A stretch of 64,000 nucleotides of DNA, from NCBI RefSeq assembly GCF_005145025.1, contig NZ_CP039695.1, positions 3,147,501-3,211,500 on the forward strand. The letters run 5' to 3'. The notes under the pieces are model-generated. The model was not told the DNA's origin and ran no database searches. It saw only the letters and a list, made by a program, of their open reading frames with translations. Position numbers and translations under genes: made by a program. Shown here one piece after another: positions 32,094 through 40,133 of the stretch (the first letter of the stretch is position 1; every line of letters begins with the position of its first letter). Source of the stretch: Novosphingobium sp. EMRT-2. Its GTDB lineage: Bacteria > Pseudomonadota > Alphaproteobacteria > Sphingomonadales > Sphingomonadaceae.

Positions 32094-33221
32094 ATGGACC
32101 CCAACGGGATCGAGGGACTGGACGCTCACTTCATCGGCCTTACATCGCCGACCGCGCCGCGCATCCAGGCGGGCGGGCATCCCTGCCAGGGCATCTACTG
32201 GACCGAGGCGGGCAAGCGGCCGAAGGTGGCGATCATCGCCACGCACTACAACGTGGATTTCTCCGAGCACTACATCGCGCCCTATTTCGCACGGATGGGG
32301 TTCGGCTTTCTCGGCTGGAACACGCGGTATCGCGGGTTCGAGGATCAGTTCCTGCTGGAACACGCGGTGCTCGACATCGGCGTGGGGATGCGCTGGCTGA
32401 AGGAGGAAGCCGGGGTCGAGGCGATCGTCATCCTCGGCAATTCGGGTGGTGGCTCGCTGATGGGGGCCTATCAGGCCGAAGCCATCGCCCCGACGCTGAC
32501 CGACCGGCTGCCCGCCGTGGGACAGGATGCGCTGGCGCAATTGGTGAAGGGCGATCTCTACATCTCGTTCAACGCGCATCAGGGGCGCCCCGAAGTGCTG
32601 ACCGACTGGATGGATGCCTCGGTGATCGACGAGAACGATCCTGTCGCCACCGATCCGGAACTCGATCCGTTCAATCCCGATAATGGACCACCCTATTCCG
32701 AGGAGTTCGTCGCGAAGTACCGGGCGGGCCAGCGCGCGCGCAACCAGCGGATCACGGACTGGGCCAAGGCGGAACTGGCGCGGCTCAACGCCGCCGGCAT
32801 TCCTGATCGCATCTTTCCGCTGTTCCGCTGCTGGGGCGATATCCGCTGTGTCGATCCCGCGCTCGATCCTTCCGAGCGCAAGCCCAACTGGTGTTACCGG
32901 GGCGATCCGGCCGTGGCCAACCGCACGCCCAGCATCGGCCGCGCGAACACGCTCAAGACATGGCTCAACATGTGGAGCTTGGAAACCTCGCCCTGCCAGG
33001 GCGCACCGCACCTTGCCAAGCACGATACCCCCGCGCTGGTGGTGCAGGGACTGGCCGATACCGGGGTGTTCCCCAGCGACGCCCGCAAGATCTTCGATTT
33101 CCTGGGAAGTCGGGACAAGACGATCGAACTCATCACCGGCGCCCACTATTTCGAGGATTCCATCGCCGAGCGGCAGAACGCGGCCGATCTCGTCGGCGCA
33201 TGGATTCGCGAAAAGCTGTGA
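32094..33221 (+). CDS. Alpha/beta hydrolase (first)
   Basis: A 375-residue protein with the nucleophile elbow GNSGGG (115-120, Ser117) in 'AIVILGNSGGGSLMGAYQAE' and the late motif 'TPALVVQGLADTGVFPSDAR' carrying the acid; the His is probably in 'LITGAHYFED'. It is larger than most esterases of the fold. It follows the ligase by 36 bases and overlaps the next gene by one base. The bond it hydrolyses (ester, lactone or thioester) is not evident. Confidence 0.8.
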   Translation: MDPNGIEGLDAHFIGLTSPTAPRIQAGGHPCQGIYWTEAGKRPKVAIIATHYNVDFSEHYIAPYFARMGFGFLGWNTRYRGFEDQFLLEHAVLDIGVGMRWLKEEAGVEAIVILGNSGGGSLMGAYQAEAIAPTLTDRLPAVGQDALAQLVKGDLYISFNAHQGRPEVLTDWMDASVIDENDPVATDPELDPFNPDNGPPYSEEFVAKYRAGQRARNQRITDWAKAELARLNAAGIPDRIFPLFRCWGDIRCVDPALDPSERKPNWCYRGDPAVANRTPSIGRANTLKTWLNMWSLETSPCQGAPHLAKHDTPALVVQGLADTGVFPSDARKIFDFLGSRDKTIELITGAHYFEDSIAERQNAADLVGAWIREKL

Positions 33222-34207
33222 TGGAACCGGCGGTTGCGAACATCGTCGACGGGTTGCGGGCCGCCGGGTTGATCGGAGGCGCGGAGACGCCGGTGTTCCA
33301 GCCGCTCACCGGTGGCGTCTCGTGTGATGTGTGGAAGGTCGATACGCGGGACGGGCCGATCGTGGTCAAACGGCCGCTGCCGCAATTGCGCGTGGCGGCC
33401 GAATGGCTTGCCCCGGTCGAACGCGGAACAAGCGAGGTGCGCTGGTTGAAGCGGGCGGCCTTGGTCGATCCCCGGATCGTTCCGGAGGTTCTGGCGGAAA
33501 TGCCTGCCGATCACGCCTTCGCCATGCGGTTCCTGCCGGATTGCCCGGTGTGGAAGGACGAGCTTGTTGCCGGCCGCGTGGATGCCGGGTTTGCGGCGGC
33601 GGTGGGGCGAAGCATCGCCGCCGTCCATGCCGCGACCGCTGGCAGCGAGGCCGATCGCGCCATGTTCGCCACCGACGCCATGTTCCGGGCGCTCCGGATT
33701 GATCCCTTCCTGCTGCATGTCGCGGCGAAGGAGCCGGCACTGGCCGGGGCGCTGGAAGCCATGGCCGCCGATCTTGCGGCTTGCCAGGTGGCGCTGGTCC
33801 ATGGCGACGTCAGTCCCAAGAACATCCTGGTCGGGCCGGATGGACCGGTGTTCCTCGACGCCGAATGTGCCGTGTTCGGTGATCCCGCGTTCGACCTGGC
33901 GTTCTGCGTCACGCACCTGTTGCTCAAGACCGTCTGGCGGGACGACGAGCGGATGCGGCAGGCGGCGGACGCACTGGTCGATGCCTATTGCGCCGGCGTG
34001 GTGTGGGAAGACCCCACCGGTCTTGCGGAACGCGCCGGGCGGCTGACGGCGGCGCTTTTGCTGGCGCGAGTCGAGGGCAAGTCGCCCGCCGCCTATCTCA
34101 CGGACTCCAAACATATTGCCGCCGTGCGCGATCAGGCGAGGGCGCTGGTTGCCGTGCCCCGGCCCGTGGGCGCGCTGGTGACCGACTGGAAAAGGATTGC
34201 TTCATGA
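33221..34207 (+). CDS. APH-family phosphotransferase
   Basis: A 328-residue kinase-fold protein: 'PLTGGVSCDVWKVDTRDGPI' (Gly-rich loop), 'VVKRPLPQLR' (Lys50), 'LVHGDVSPKNILV' (catalytic loop, H194, D196, N201) and 'PVFLDAECAVFGDPAFDLAF' (metal-binding D213). Members phosphorylate small hydroxyl substrates rather than only antibiotics. It overlaps the hydrolase (33221) and the enolase paralog (ATGA, 34204-34207), so it belongs to this catabolic operon. I infer that it phosphorylates a hydroxyacid intermediate consumed by the enolase-like enzyme. Confidence 0.83.
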   Translation: MEPAVANIVDGLRAAGLIGGAETPVFQPLTGGVSCDVWKVDTRDGPIVVKRPLPQLRVAAEWLAPVERGTSEVRWLKRAALVDPRIVPEVLAEMPADHAFAMRFLPDCPVWKDELVAGRVDAGFAAAVGRSIAAVHAATAGSEADRAMFATDAMFRALRIDPFLLHVAAKEPALAGALEAMAADLAACQVALVHGDVSPKNILVGPDGPVFLDAECAVFGDPAFDLAFCVTHLLLKTVWRDDERMRQAADALVDAYCAGVVWEDPTGLAERAGRLTAALLLARVEGKSPAAYLTDSKHIAAVRDQARALVAVPRPVGALVTDWKRIAS

Positions 34208-35502
34208 CTTCGCGTATCGTCTCCGTTAGCGGCCGCCAGCTTTGGGATTCGCGCGGTCGCCCCACCGTAGAGGCGGAAGTCGTGCTCGCCTCGGGCGCGG
34301 TCGGCCGGGCGATTGCGCCCGCCGGGGCTTCGCGCGGGGCGCACGAGGCGATCGACCTGCGTGATGGCGGCAGCGCGTTCGGCGGCTTTGGCGTGGATCG
34401 CGCGGTCGCCGGGATCGGGAAGGAAATCGCGGGTGCGATCGCGGGCATGGACGCGCGCGACCAGGCGGCGTTGGACCGCGCTCTGTGCGAACTCGACGGC
34501 ACCTCCGGCAAAGCGCGGCTCGGCGCCAATGCGATCGTCGCCGTCTCGATGGCGGTGCTCCACGCCGCCGCGGCCGATGCGCGTGCGCCGCTTTGGCGCT
34601 ATCTGGCGGATGGCGGCAAGGTGCGCGTGCCTCTGCCCGAAATCCAGATCTTCGGCGGCGGCGCTCATGCCGGGCGGCGGACCGACGTGCAGGACTTCAT
34701 GATCATGTGCCCCCGGGCCGGATCGTTCCGCCGGGCGCTGGAAATCACGGATGAGGTCTATCGCGCGGCAGGGCGGCTGATGGAGGCGAAAGGTCCGCTG
34801 ACGGGCGTGGCGGACGAGGGCGGCTGGTGGCCGAACTTCGCCTCGAACGAGGACGCGCTGGACATCCTGACGAAGGCGATCGAGGCCAGCGGCCATCGCG
34901 CGGGCGAGGACGTGTTCATCTCGCTCGACATTGCCGCGAATGAACTGGGCGATGCTTCCGGCTATACTCTGGCGCTCGACGACCGGCGGCTTTCGGGTGA
35001 GGAAATGGGCGCGCGTATCGTCGAATGGGTCGGGCGCTATCCGATCCTTTCGGTGGAGGACCCGGCCGGACAGGACGATTGGGCGACGATGGCCGCCGTG
35101 ACGGCCGCGATCGGAAGCAGGGTGCAAGTGATCGGCGACGACGTGCTGGTGACCAACGCCGATCGCGTCGCGCGCGCGGGCGAGTCGGGCGTGTGCAACG
35201 CGGCGCTGATCAAGGTGAACCAGGTGGGCACCGTGACGGAGGCGAAAGCGGCGCTGGACGCGGCACAGGCGCGGGGCTGGGGGGCGCTCGTCTCCGCGCG
35301 GTCGGGCGAGACCGAGGACGTGACGATCGCGCACCTTGCGACGGGGTGGAACGCCGGGCAGCTCAAGGTCGGCAGCTTCACCCGGTCCGAACGCATGGCC
35401 AAGTGGAACGAGATGCTGCGGATCGAGGAGGCGATGGGCGGCGACGCGGTCTTCGCTGGCGCGTCCGCCTTCGCCGCACCGATCGCGGCGGCGCTCGCAT
35501 GA
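34204..35502 (+). CDS. Enolase paralog with altered active site
   Basis: A 432-residue full-length enolase: 'WDSRGRPTVEAEV', 'APAGASRGAHEAIDLRDG', 'GVADEGGWWPNFASNEDAL', 'SVEDPAGQDDW', 'IGDDVLVTN', 'LIKVNQVGTVTEAK' and 'GQLKVGSFTRSERMAKWNE'. Metal ligands D242, E285 and D312, the base K337, and E205, K388 and S43 are kept. By alignment from memory with yeast enolase, catalytic E168 is Asp164 here and H373 of the SHRSGETED motif is Ala365 (SARSGETED). It is probably not the housekeeping enzyme but a relative acting on a 2-phospho-hydroxyacid other than 2-phosphoglycerate. It overlaps genes on both sides by four bases. Confidence 0.88.
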   Translation: MTSRIVSVSGRQLWDSRGRPTVEAEVVLASGAVGRAIAPAGASRGAHEAIDLRDGGSAFGGFGVDRAVAGIGKEIAGAIAGMDARDQAALDRALCELDGTSGKARLGANAIVAVSMAVLHAAAADARAPLWRYLADGGKVRVPLPEIQIFGGGAHAGRRTDVQDFMIMCPRAGSFRRALEITDEVYRAAGRLMEAKGPLTGVADEGGWWPNFASNEDALDILTKAIEASGHRAGEDVFISLDIAANELGDASGYTLALDDRRLSGEEMGARIVEWVGRYPILSVEDPAGQDDWATMAAVTAAIGSRVQVIGDDVLVTNADRVARAGESGVCNAALIKVNQVGTVTEAKAALDAAQARGWGALVSARSGETEDVTIAHLATGWNAGQLKVGSFTRSERMAKWNEMLRIEEAMGGDAVFAGASAFAAPIAAALA

Positions 35503-36419
35503 TCGTCCTGCACGCCCGGCCCAGCCCCGGCTTCCGCGCGGCGGTGGATGCGGTGTTCGGCCCCGGCGTGGTTGTGCACGTCGACGAGGTCGAGGCGCTC
35601 GATGGCGTGGCGGACGATGTCACCGTGCTGCTGCACGTGCTGACGCCGGTGACGCCCGGGTTCATCGCCTCCGCGCCGAAGCTGCGGCTGATCCAAAAGC
35701 TTGGCGTGGGCGTGAACACCATCGCGCTCGATGCGGCGCGGGAGTGCGGCGTGGCGGTGTGCAACATGCCCGGCACCAACAGCCAGGCCGTGGCCGAAAT
35801 GGCGCTGTCGCTGATGCTGGCGGTGCTGCGCCGGACCTGCTTCTTTGACGCGCGTACTCGTGCGGGGGAAGGGTGGACGGCCGATCCGGCGGAACTCGAC
35901 AGCGTGGGCGAGATCGCCGGGCGCAGGGTGGGCCTGGCCGGTTTCGGCCATTCGGCGCAGCGGTTGGCACCGGTGCTGGCGGCGCTGGGGGCGGAGGTGG
36001 TTTATGCCGCGCGCACCCCGCGCGATGTGCCCTATGCCTTCTGGCCGCTGGAGCGGGTGATCGCCGAGTGCGACATCGTGTCGCTACATATGCCGCTCAC
36101 CGAGGAGACGCGCGGTGCGATCGATCCGCTGGCGATGAAGGCGGGGGCGGTGCTGGTGAACACCGCGCGCGGCGAACTGGTGGACGAGGCGCGGCTGGTG
36201 GAGGCGCTGCGTTCGGGCCATCTGCGCGGCGCGGGGCTCGACGTGTTCGCGCAGGAGCCGGTCGCGCCCGACAGCCCGCTGCTGGCGCTGCCGAACGTGG
36301 TGCTGGCGCCGCACATTGCCTGGCTGACGCCGGAAACGCTCGTGCGCTGCCTGGAAGTCGCCCGGGAAAACTGCCGTCGGCTCGCCACCGGCGAGGCCCT
36401 GCTGCACAAGGTGGCGTGA
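35499..36419 (+). CDS. D-isomer-specific 2-hydroxyacid dehydrogenase
   Basis: A 306-residue protein with the NAD loop 'GRRVGLAGFGHSAQRLAP' (GxGxxA rather than GxGxxG). Catalytic residues lie in 'LVNTARGELVDEARLVEAL' (Arg), 'GLDVFAQEPVAPDSP' (Glu) and 'LAPHIAWLTPET' (His). It interconverts 2-oxo and D-2-hydroxy acids. Its start overlaps the enolase paralog and its stop overlaps the next hydrolase. In this operon it could make or consume the 2-hydroxyacid handled by the kinase and enolase-like enzyme. Confidence 0.88.
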   Translation: MIVLHARPSPGFRAAVDAVFGPGVVVHVDEVEALDGVADDVTVLLHVLTPVTPGFIASAPKLRLIQKLGVGVNTIALDAARECGVAVCNMPGTNSQAVAEMALSLMLAVLRRTCFFDARTRAGEGWTADPAELDSVGEIAGRRVGLAGFGHSAQRLAPVLAALGAEVVYAARTPRDVPYAFWPLERVIAECDIVSLHMPLTEETRGAIDPLAMKAGAVLVNTARGELVDEARLVEALRSGHLRGAGLDVFAQEPVAPDSPLLALPNVVLAPHIAWLTPETLVRCLEVARENCRRLATGEALLHKVA

Positions 36420-37120
36420 TGCCGGTTCCCGTCGTCCTCATTACCGGCCAGTTGCTGACCGAGGCGGTCTGGCAACCTCTGCTGGAAGCGTGGCCCGATC
36501 GAGCGGTGATCGTCGCCGACAACCGTAGCGACGATACGATCGAAGGCTTCGCGCAGCGCCTGCTTGATACCGCGCCGCTGCGTTTCGCGCTGGTCGCGCA
36601 CGCGATGGGCGGCTTCGTCGCCTTCGAGGTCATGCGCCGCGCGCCGGAGCGGGTGGAGCGGTTGGCGCTGCTCGCTACGCTGGCTTCGGCCGATGGCCCC
36701 GCGCAGACCGCACGGCGGCAGGGCTACATCGACCTCGTGGAAAGCGGCCGCTTTGCCGACGTGGTCGAGGAACGCATCCCGATCCTCTTCCCTGAAGGCC
36801 GTCGCGACGATGCGCGGCTGCTGGGCATCGCCCGGCGGATGGCGGCCGAAACCGGCGCGGAAACGTTCCTGCGCCAGCAGCGCGCGATCATGGCGCGGAT
36901 CGACAGCCGCCCGCGCCTGCACGAGATCGCGGTGCCGACGCTGCTCGTTTGGGGCGATGGCGATGGCATCGTCAGCCGGGCGCAACAGGACGAGATGCTG
37001 GCGGCGATCCCGGGAGCAAGGCTGGCGGTTGTATCTGGCGCGGGGCACCTCGCCACGATCGAGGCGCCGGAAGTGGTGGTGCCGCTGCTGACCGGCTTTC
37101 TTGACGGCAGGGCGGGTTGA
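36419..37120 (+). CDS. Alpha/beta hydrolase-fold protein lacking the Ser nucleophile
   Basis: A 233-residue protein of the small MenH/pimeloyl-ester-hydrolase type: 'VLITGQLLTEAVWQPLLEAW', 'LRFALVAHAMGGFVAFEVMR', 'RAPERVERLALLATLA', 'PTLLVWGDGDGIVSRAQQDE' and 'SGAGHLATIEAPE'. The acid and His regions are intact, but the elbow is A-H-A-M-G-G instead of G-H-S-M-G-G (DNA gtcgcgcacgcgatgggc). The nucleophile is therefore Ala. It may be a non-hydrolytic lyase-like or binding protein. It starts in the dehydrogenase stop codon. Confidence 0.82.
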   Translation: MPVPVVLITGQLLTEAVWQPLLEAWPDRAVIVADNRSDDTIEGFAQRLLDTAPLRFALVAHAMGGFVAFEVMRRAPERVERLALLATLASADGPAQTARRQGYIDLVESGRFADVVEERIPILFPEGRRDDARLLGIARRMAAETGAETFLRQQRAIMARIDSRPRLHEIAVPTLLVWGDGDGIVSRAQQDEMLAAIPGARLAVVSGAGHLATIEAPEVVVPLLTGFLDGRAG

Positions 37121-37153
37121 CGCAGACCGGATGCGACACATGGGGAGAGCGGA

Positions 37154-38719
37154 ATGATCGATCTGGAAGCGATCCGGACGCTGGCGGATATTCCTGCGGC
37201 GCAGGCGCGCAAGCGTGGTAACGCCATCGCGGTGAAGTTCGGCGAGCGCGAGACGAGCTACGCCGCCCTCGATGCCCGATCCAACCGCGTCGCCAATGCC
37301 CTGATCGCGTCGGGCGTTCGACCGGGAGACCGGGTGGCGGTCCTGACCCGGAACCACGATTCATGGTATCCCCTGTTCTTCGGCGCGGCCAAGGCGCGGG
37401 CCTGCCTCGTGCCGGTCAACTGCCGTTTGGCGGCGGCGGAGATTGCCTTCATCCTGGAGGACGCCGCGCCCCGCATCCTGTTCGTGGGCGAGGATTTCCA
37501 CGACACCGCGCGGGCAGCTATCGGCGATCTGGATTGTGCGCCCGCTCTGGTGGCGCTTTACGGCGAAGGCGCCGGTTTGGTCACGCTCGATGAGTGGCTG
37601 GGCAGAGCCGTGGAAAGCCCGCCTGGCGATGCACCGCAGCTCGACGACGATGTGCTCCAGCTATACACCAGCGGCACCACCGGACGGCCCAAGGGCGTTG
37701 TGCTGGGCAACCGGAACTATCGCAGCTTCCTGGAGATGGCGACGGAGGTCGATGGCTTCGCTTATGGCGAGGACGAGACGGTGATGATCGTCATGCCGCT
37801 GTTCCACGTCGCCGGCACCAACATCGGGTTTTCCGGGCTGGCGCAGGGCGCGCGGCTGGTGCTAGTGCGCGATTTCGACGCCGGCGGGATCATCGGCCTG
37901 ATGCAGCAGGAACGGGTGGCCCATGCTTTCCTGGCCCCGGCGATGATCCTGATGATGCTGCAGCGGCCGGAGGTGGCGGCAGCGGACTATGCGGCGTTGC
38001 GCACCATTGCCTATGGCGCGTCTCCGATCGCCGAGGACGTGTTGCGCCGTGCGCGCGCCACGTTCGGATGCGGCTTCGTGCAGTTCTATGGCTCGACCGA
38101 ATCGACCGGCGCCGGTTCCTGCCTCTCCCCGTCCGCGCACGATTTGCCGGGGAAGCTTACCTCGTGCGGGCGGCCATGGCCCGGCATCGAGATGGCCATT
38201 CTCGACGCGGAAGGCCGGGCGCTGGCGGACGGTGAGATCGGCGAGATCGCGATCCGGGGCGGTATCGTGATGCAGCGTTACTGGAAGCGCGAAAGCGCTT
38301 CGGCGGAAACGCTGGCGGGCGGCTGGCTGCATACGGGCGATGCCGGCTTCCGCGATGCCGATGGCTTCTATTTCGTGCACGACCGGATCAAGGACATGAT
38401 CGTTTCGGGCGGGGAGAACGTCTATCCCGCCGAAGTGGAAAGCGCGATCATGGGTTGCCCCGGCGTGGCCGATGTGGCGGTGATCGGCGTGCCCGACGAC
38501 AAGTGGGGCGAGGCGGTGAAAGCGCTGGTGGTTCCGGCGCCGGGTGCCGAGCCAGACCCCGCCGCGATCGTCGCCTGGGTGCGCGATCGCATCGCCGCCT
38601 ACAAGGCGCCCAAGAGCATCGATTTCATCGCGGCGCTGCCGCGCAACCCTTCGGGCAAGGTGCTGCGGCGCGAGTTGCGCCAACCGTTCTGGGAAGGCCG
38701 CGCCCGCGCAGTCGGATAG
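37154..38719 (+). CDS. Acyl-CoA ligase (AMP-binding), second copy
   Basis: A 521-residue adenylate-forming ligase: 'LQLYTSGTTGRPKGVVLGNR', 'FYGSTESTGAGSCLSP', 'GGWLHTGDAGFRDADGFYFV', 'HDRIKDMIVSGGENVYPAEV' and 'LPRNPSGKVLRRELRQ'. It has all core motifs, including the catalytic Lys before VLRRE. It follows the hydrolase by 33 bases (GGGGAGAG upstream) and ends the plus-strand operon before a hairpin. It is distinct from the ligase at 30423, suggesting two CoA-activation steps. Confidence 0.88.
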   Translation: MIDLEAIRTLADIPAAQARKRGNAIAVKFGERETSYAALDARSNRVANALIASGVRPGDRVAVLTRNHDSWYPLFFGAAKARACLVPVNCRLAAAEIAFILEDAAPRILFVGEDFHDTARAAIGDLDCAPALVALYGEGAGLVTLDEWLGRAVESPPGDAPQLDDDVLQLYTSGTTGRPKGVVLGNRNYRSFLEMATEVDGFAYGEDETVMIVMPLFHVAGTNIGFSGLAQGARLVLVRDFDAGGIIGLMQQERVAHAFLAPAMILMMLQRPEVAAADYAALRTIAYGASPIAEDVLRRARATFGCGFVQFYGSTESTGAGSCLSPSAHDLPGKLTSCGRPWPGIEMAILDAEGRALADGEIGEIAIRGGIVMQRYWKRESASAETLAGGWLHTGDAGFRDADGFYFVHDRIKDMIVSGGENVYPAEVESAIMGCPGVADVAVIGVPDDKWGEAVKALVVPAPGAEPDPAAIVAWVRDRIAAYKAPKSIDFIAALPRNPSGKVLRRELRQPFWEGRARAVG

Positions 38720-38805
38720 GGAAGGGCGATCGACTTGAAAACTTGAGCGCGTGGCAAGCCCACCCCGCTGCGACTAACGCCACCTTCGGCGACGCAAGTC
38801 TCGCT

Positions 38806-38827
38806 CCCCTCCCGTGAGCGGGAGGGG
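38806..38827. repeat. Palindromic intergenic repeat / bidirectional terminator
   Basis: CCCCTCCCG (38806-38814) and CGGGAGGGG (38819-38827) form a perfect 9-bp stem with a TGAG loop, followed by TTGGGGGTGGGGGTGGG. It lies between the convergent ligase and VOC genes. Such CCCCTCCC/GGGAGGGG elements are common dispersed repeats in sphingomonad genomes (recollection, not checked). Confidence 0.6.
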
Positions 38828-38854
38828 TTGGGGGTGGGGGTGGGCTTCCTGTGC

Positions 38855-39451
38855 TCAGTTCACCGGCGCCGGCGTCCGCCCCACGATCATGCCTTCGCGC
38901 TTAGTGCCATCGGCTTGCACCGGATCGTGCGCCACGTCGCTTTCGTCCAGTTGCTTGGTCCAAGCCGCGAATTCGAGGCAGACGCCGTCGGGGTCGAAGA
39001 AATAGACCGAGCGGACGAAGACATCGTCGTGCATTTCGGCCGAAGCCTGCATCGGCGAATTGTCGTGGTTGAGGATCGGCGTCACTTCCACGCCCTTCGC
39101 GATCAGACGCTGGTAGTATTCGTCGAACTTTTCTGCGCGCACGTTGAACGCGATGTGGTTCATCGATCCGTGCGCGGAAACGAAGCTGCCGCGCGTGGGT
39201 AGAGCGGCCGGCGCGGAAACGCCGGGCGCGGCTTCGGGCGCATCGGGGAACCAGAAGAAGGCCAGGCTATCGCCATTGCCGATATCGAAGAAGAAGTGCT
39301 GGCCCCGGCCCATCGGCAGGTCGATGGTCTTGGTAAGCGGCATCCCCAGCACGTCGCGGTAGAATTCCACCGTTCGCGCCATGTCCTTGCACACCAGGGC
39401 AAGGTGGTTGACGCCCATGAAATCGAATTCCGAATTGGTCGAGACCATCAT
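38855..39451 (-). CDS. VOC-family (glyoxalase/extradiol dioxygenase fold) protein
   Basis: A 198-residue protein from ATG 39451 (AAGGAGAAGG directly upstream). The betaalphabeta modules are 'FMGVNHLALVCKDMARTVEF' and 'SMNHIAFNVRAEKFDEYYQR', with the final metal ligand in 'FFDPDGVCLEFAAWTKQLD'. The His/His/Glu positions fit a metal-dependent VOC enzyme (glyoxalase, extradiol dioxygenase or isomerase). It is followed upstream by a GST gene 17 bases away, so they form one operon. The substrate is unknown. Confidence 0.85.
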   Translation of the reverse strand: MMVSTNSEFDFMGVNHLALVCKDMARTVEFYRDVLGMPLTKTIDLPMGRGQHFFFDIGNGDSLAFFWFPDAPEAAPGVSAPAALPTRGSFVSAHGSMNHIAFNVRAEKFDEYYQRLIAKGVEVTPILNHDNSPMQASAEMHDDVFVRSVYFFDPDGVCLEFAAWTKQLDESDVAHDPVQADGTKREGMIVGRTPAPVN

Positions 39452-39468
39452 CCTTCTCCTTTGGTTTT

Positions 39469-40086
39469 CTAGCCGGCACTGGCGCTGGGGCGGGCCTTCA
39501 CCCGGTCGTACCAGCGCTGGATATTGGCGTTGGCGGGATCGAGCGGCTGCCCCACCGACACGCCGAAATCGAGGAATGCGAACAGCAGGATATCGGCCAG
39601 CGTGAGCGTGTCGCCGGCGATGAAATCGCGGTCGGCTATCAGCGCGTCGAGCCACTTGAGGCCGTCCTGCGCAAGGGCCTTCAGGCCGGCGGCGGCTTCG
39701 GGCAGCACGCGCATGCGGGGTTCGAAGAACGCCAGGCCCTCGGCATAGCGGAAGCCGTTGGTCAGCGGTTCGCAAATCTTGAGGTCGACCCGGCGCGTCC
39801 ACATGCGGGTATTCGCGCGCTCTTCCGCCGTGGCGCCGATCAGCACGGGATCGGGGAAGCGTTCTTCCAGATATTCGCAGATCGCGGTGATTTCGGCGAT
39901 GGTCGCGCCGTTGTCGAGTTCCAGTGCGGGCGTCTGCCCTGCCGGATTGACGTCCGCGTTATAGGGTGCGCGCCTATTCTCGCCCCCACGCAGGTCCACC
40001 GTGACCGTGGGAATCGCGACGCCCTTTTCCGCCATGAACATCGTCACGACGCGGGGGTTGGGGCCAATGGAATTGTAGAACTTCAT
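39469..40086 (-). CDS. Glutathione S-transferase family protein (first)
   Basis: A 205-residue protein: thioredoxin-like N-domain 'MKFYNSIGPNPRVVTMFMAE' with 'NPAGQTPALELDNGATIAEI' (cis-Pro and glutathione-binding Glu/Thr) and an all-alpha C-domain with 'LADRDFIAGDTLTLADILLF'-type capping (DFIAGDTLTLAD). GSTs in aromatic catabolic clusters perform isomerisation or ether cleavage. It is co-oriented with the VOC gene and expressed from the promoter at 40104-40133. Confidence 0.88.
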   Translation of the reverse strand: MKFYNSIGPNPRVVTMFMAEKGVAIPTVTVDLRGGENRRAPYNADVNPAGQTPALELDNGATIAEITAICEYLEERFPDPVLIGATAEERANTRMWTRRVDLKICEPLTNGFRYAEGLAFFEPRMRVLPEAAAGLKALAQDGLKWLDALIADRDFIAGDTLTLADILLFAFLDFGVSVGQPLDPANANIQRWYDRVKARPSASAG

Positions 40087-40103
40087 GGGCTTCCTCTCGT
40101 CCG

Positions 40104-40133
40104 AATATAAGCAATTAGCATTCTAAATGTCAA
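40104..40133 (-). promoter_or_regulatory. Strong promoter with operator in the spacer (GST-VOC operon)
   Basis: On the minus strand TTGACA (40128-40133) and TATATT (40104-40109) are separated by 18 bases, and the palindrome TTAGAATGCTAA (40115-40126) fills the spacer. A perfect -35 box and near-perfect -10 make this the clearest promoter in the window, and the operator position predicts repression by occlusion of RNA polymerase. Confidence 0.75.

Noticed and set aside
33221..34207. Antibiotic-resistance aminoglycoside phosphotransferase
   Set aside because: The APH fold is shared by many metabolic kinases, and the gene is embedded in a catabolic operon, so a resistance role is unsupported.
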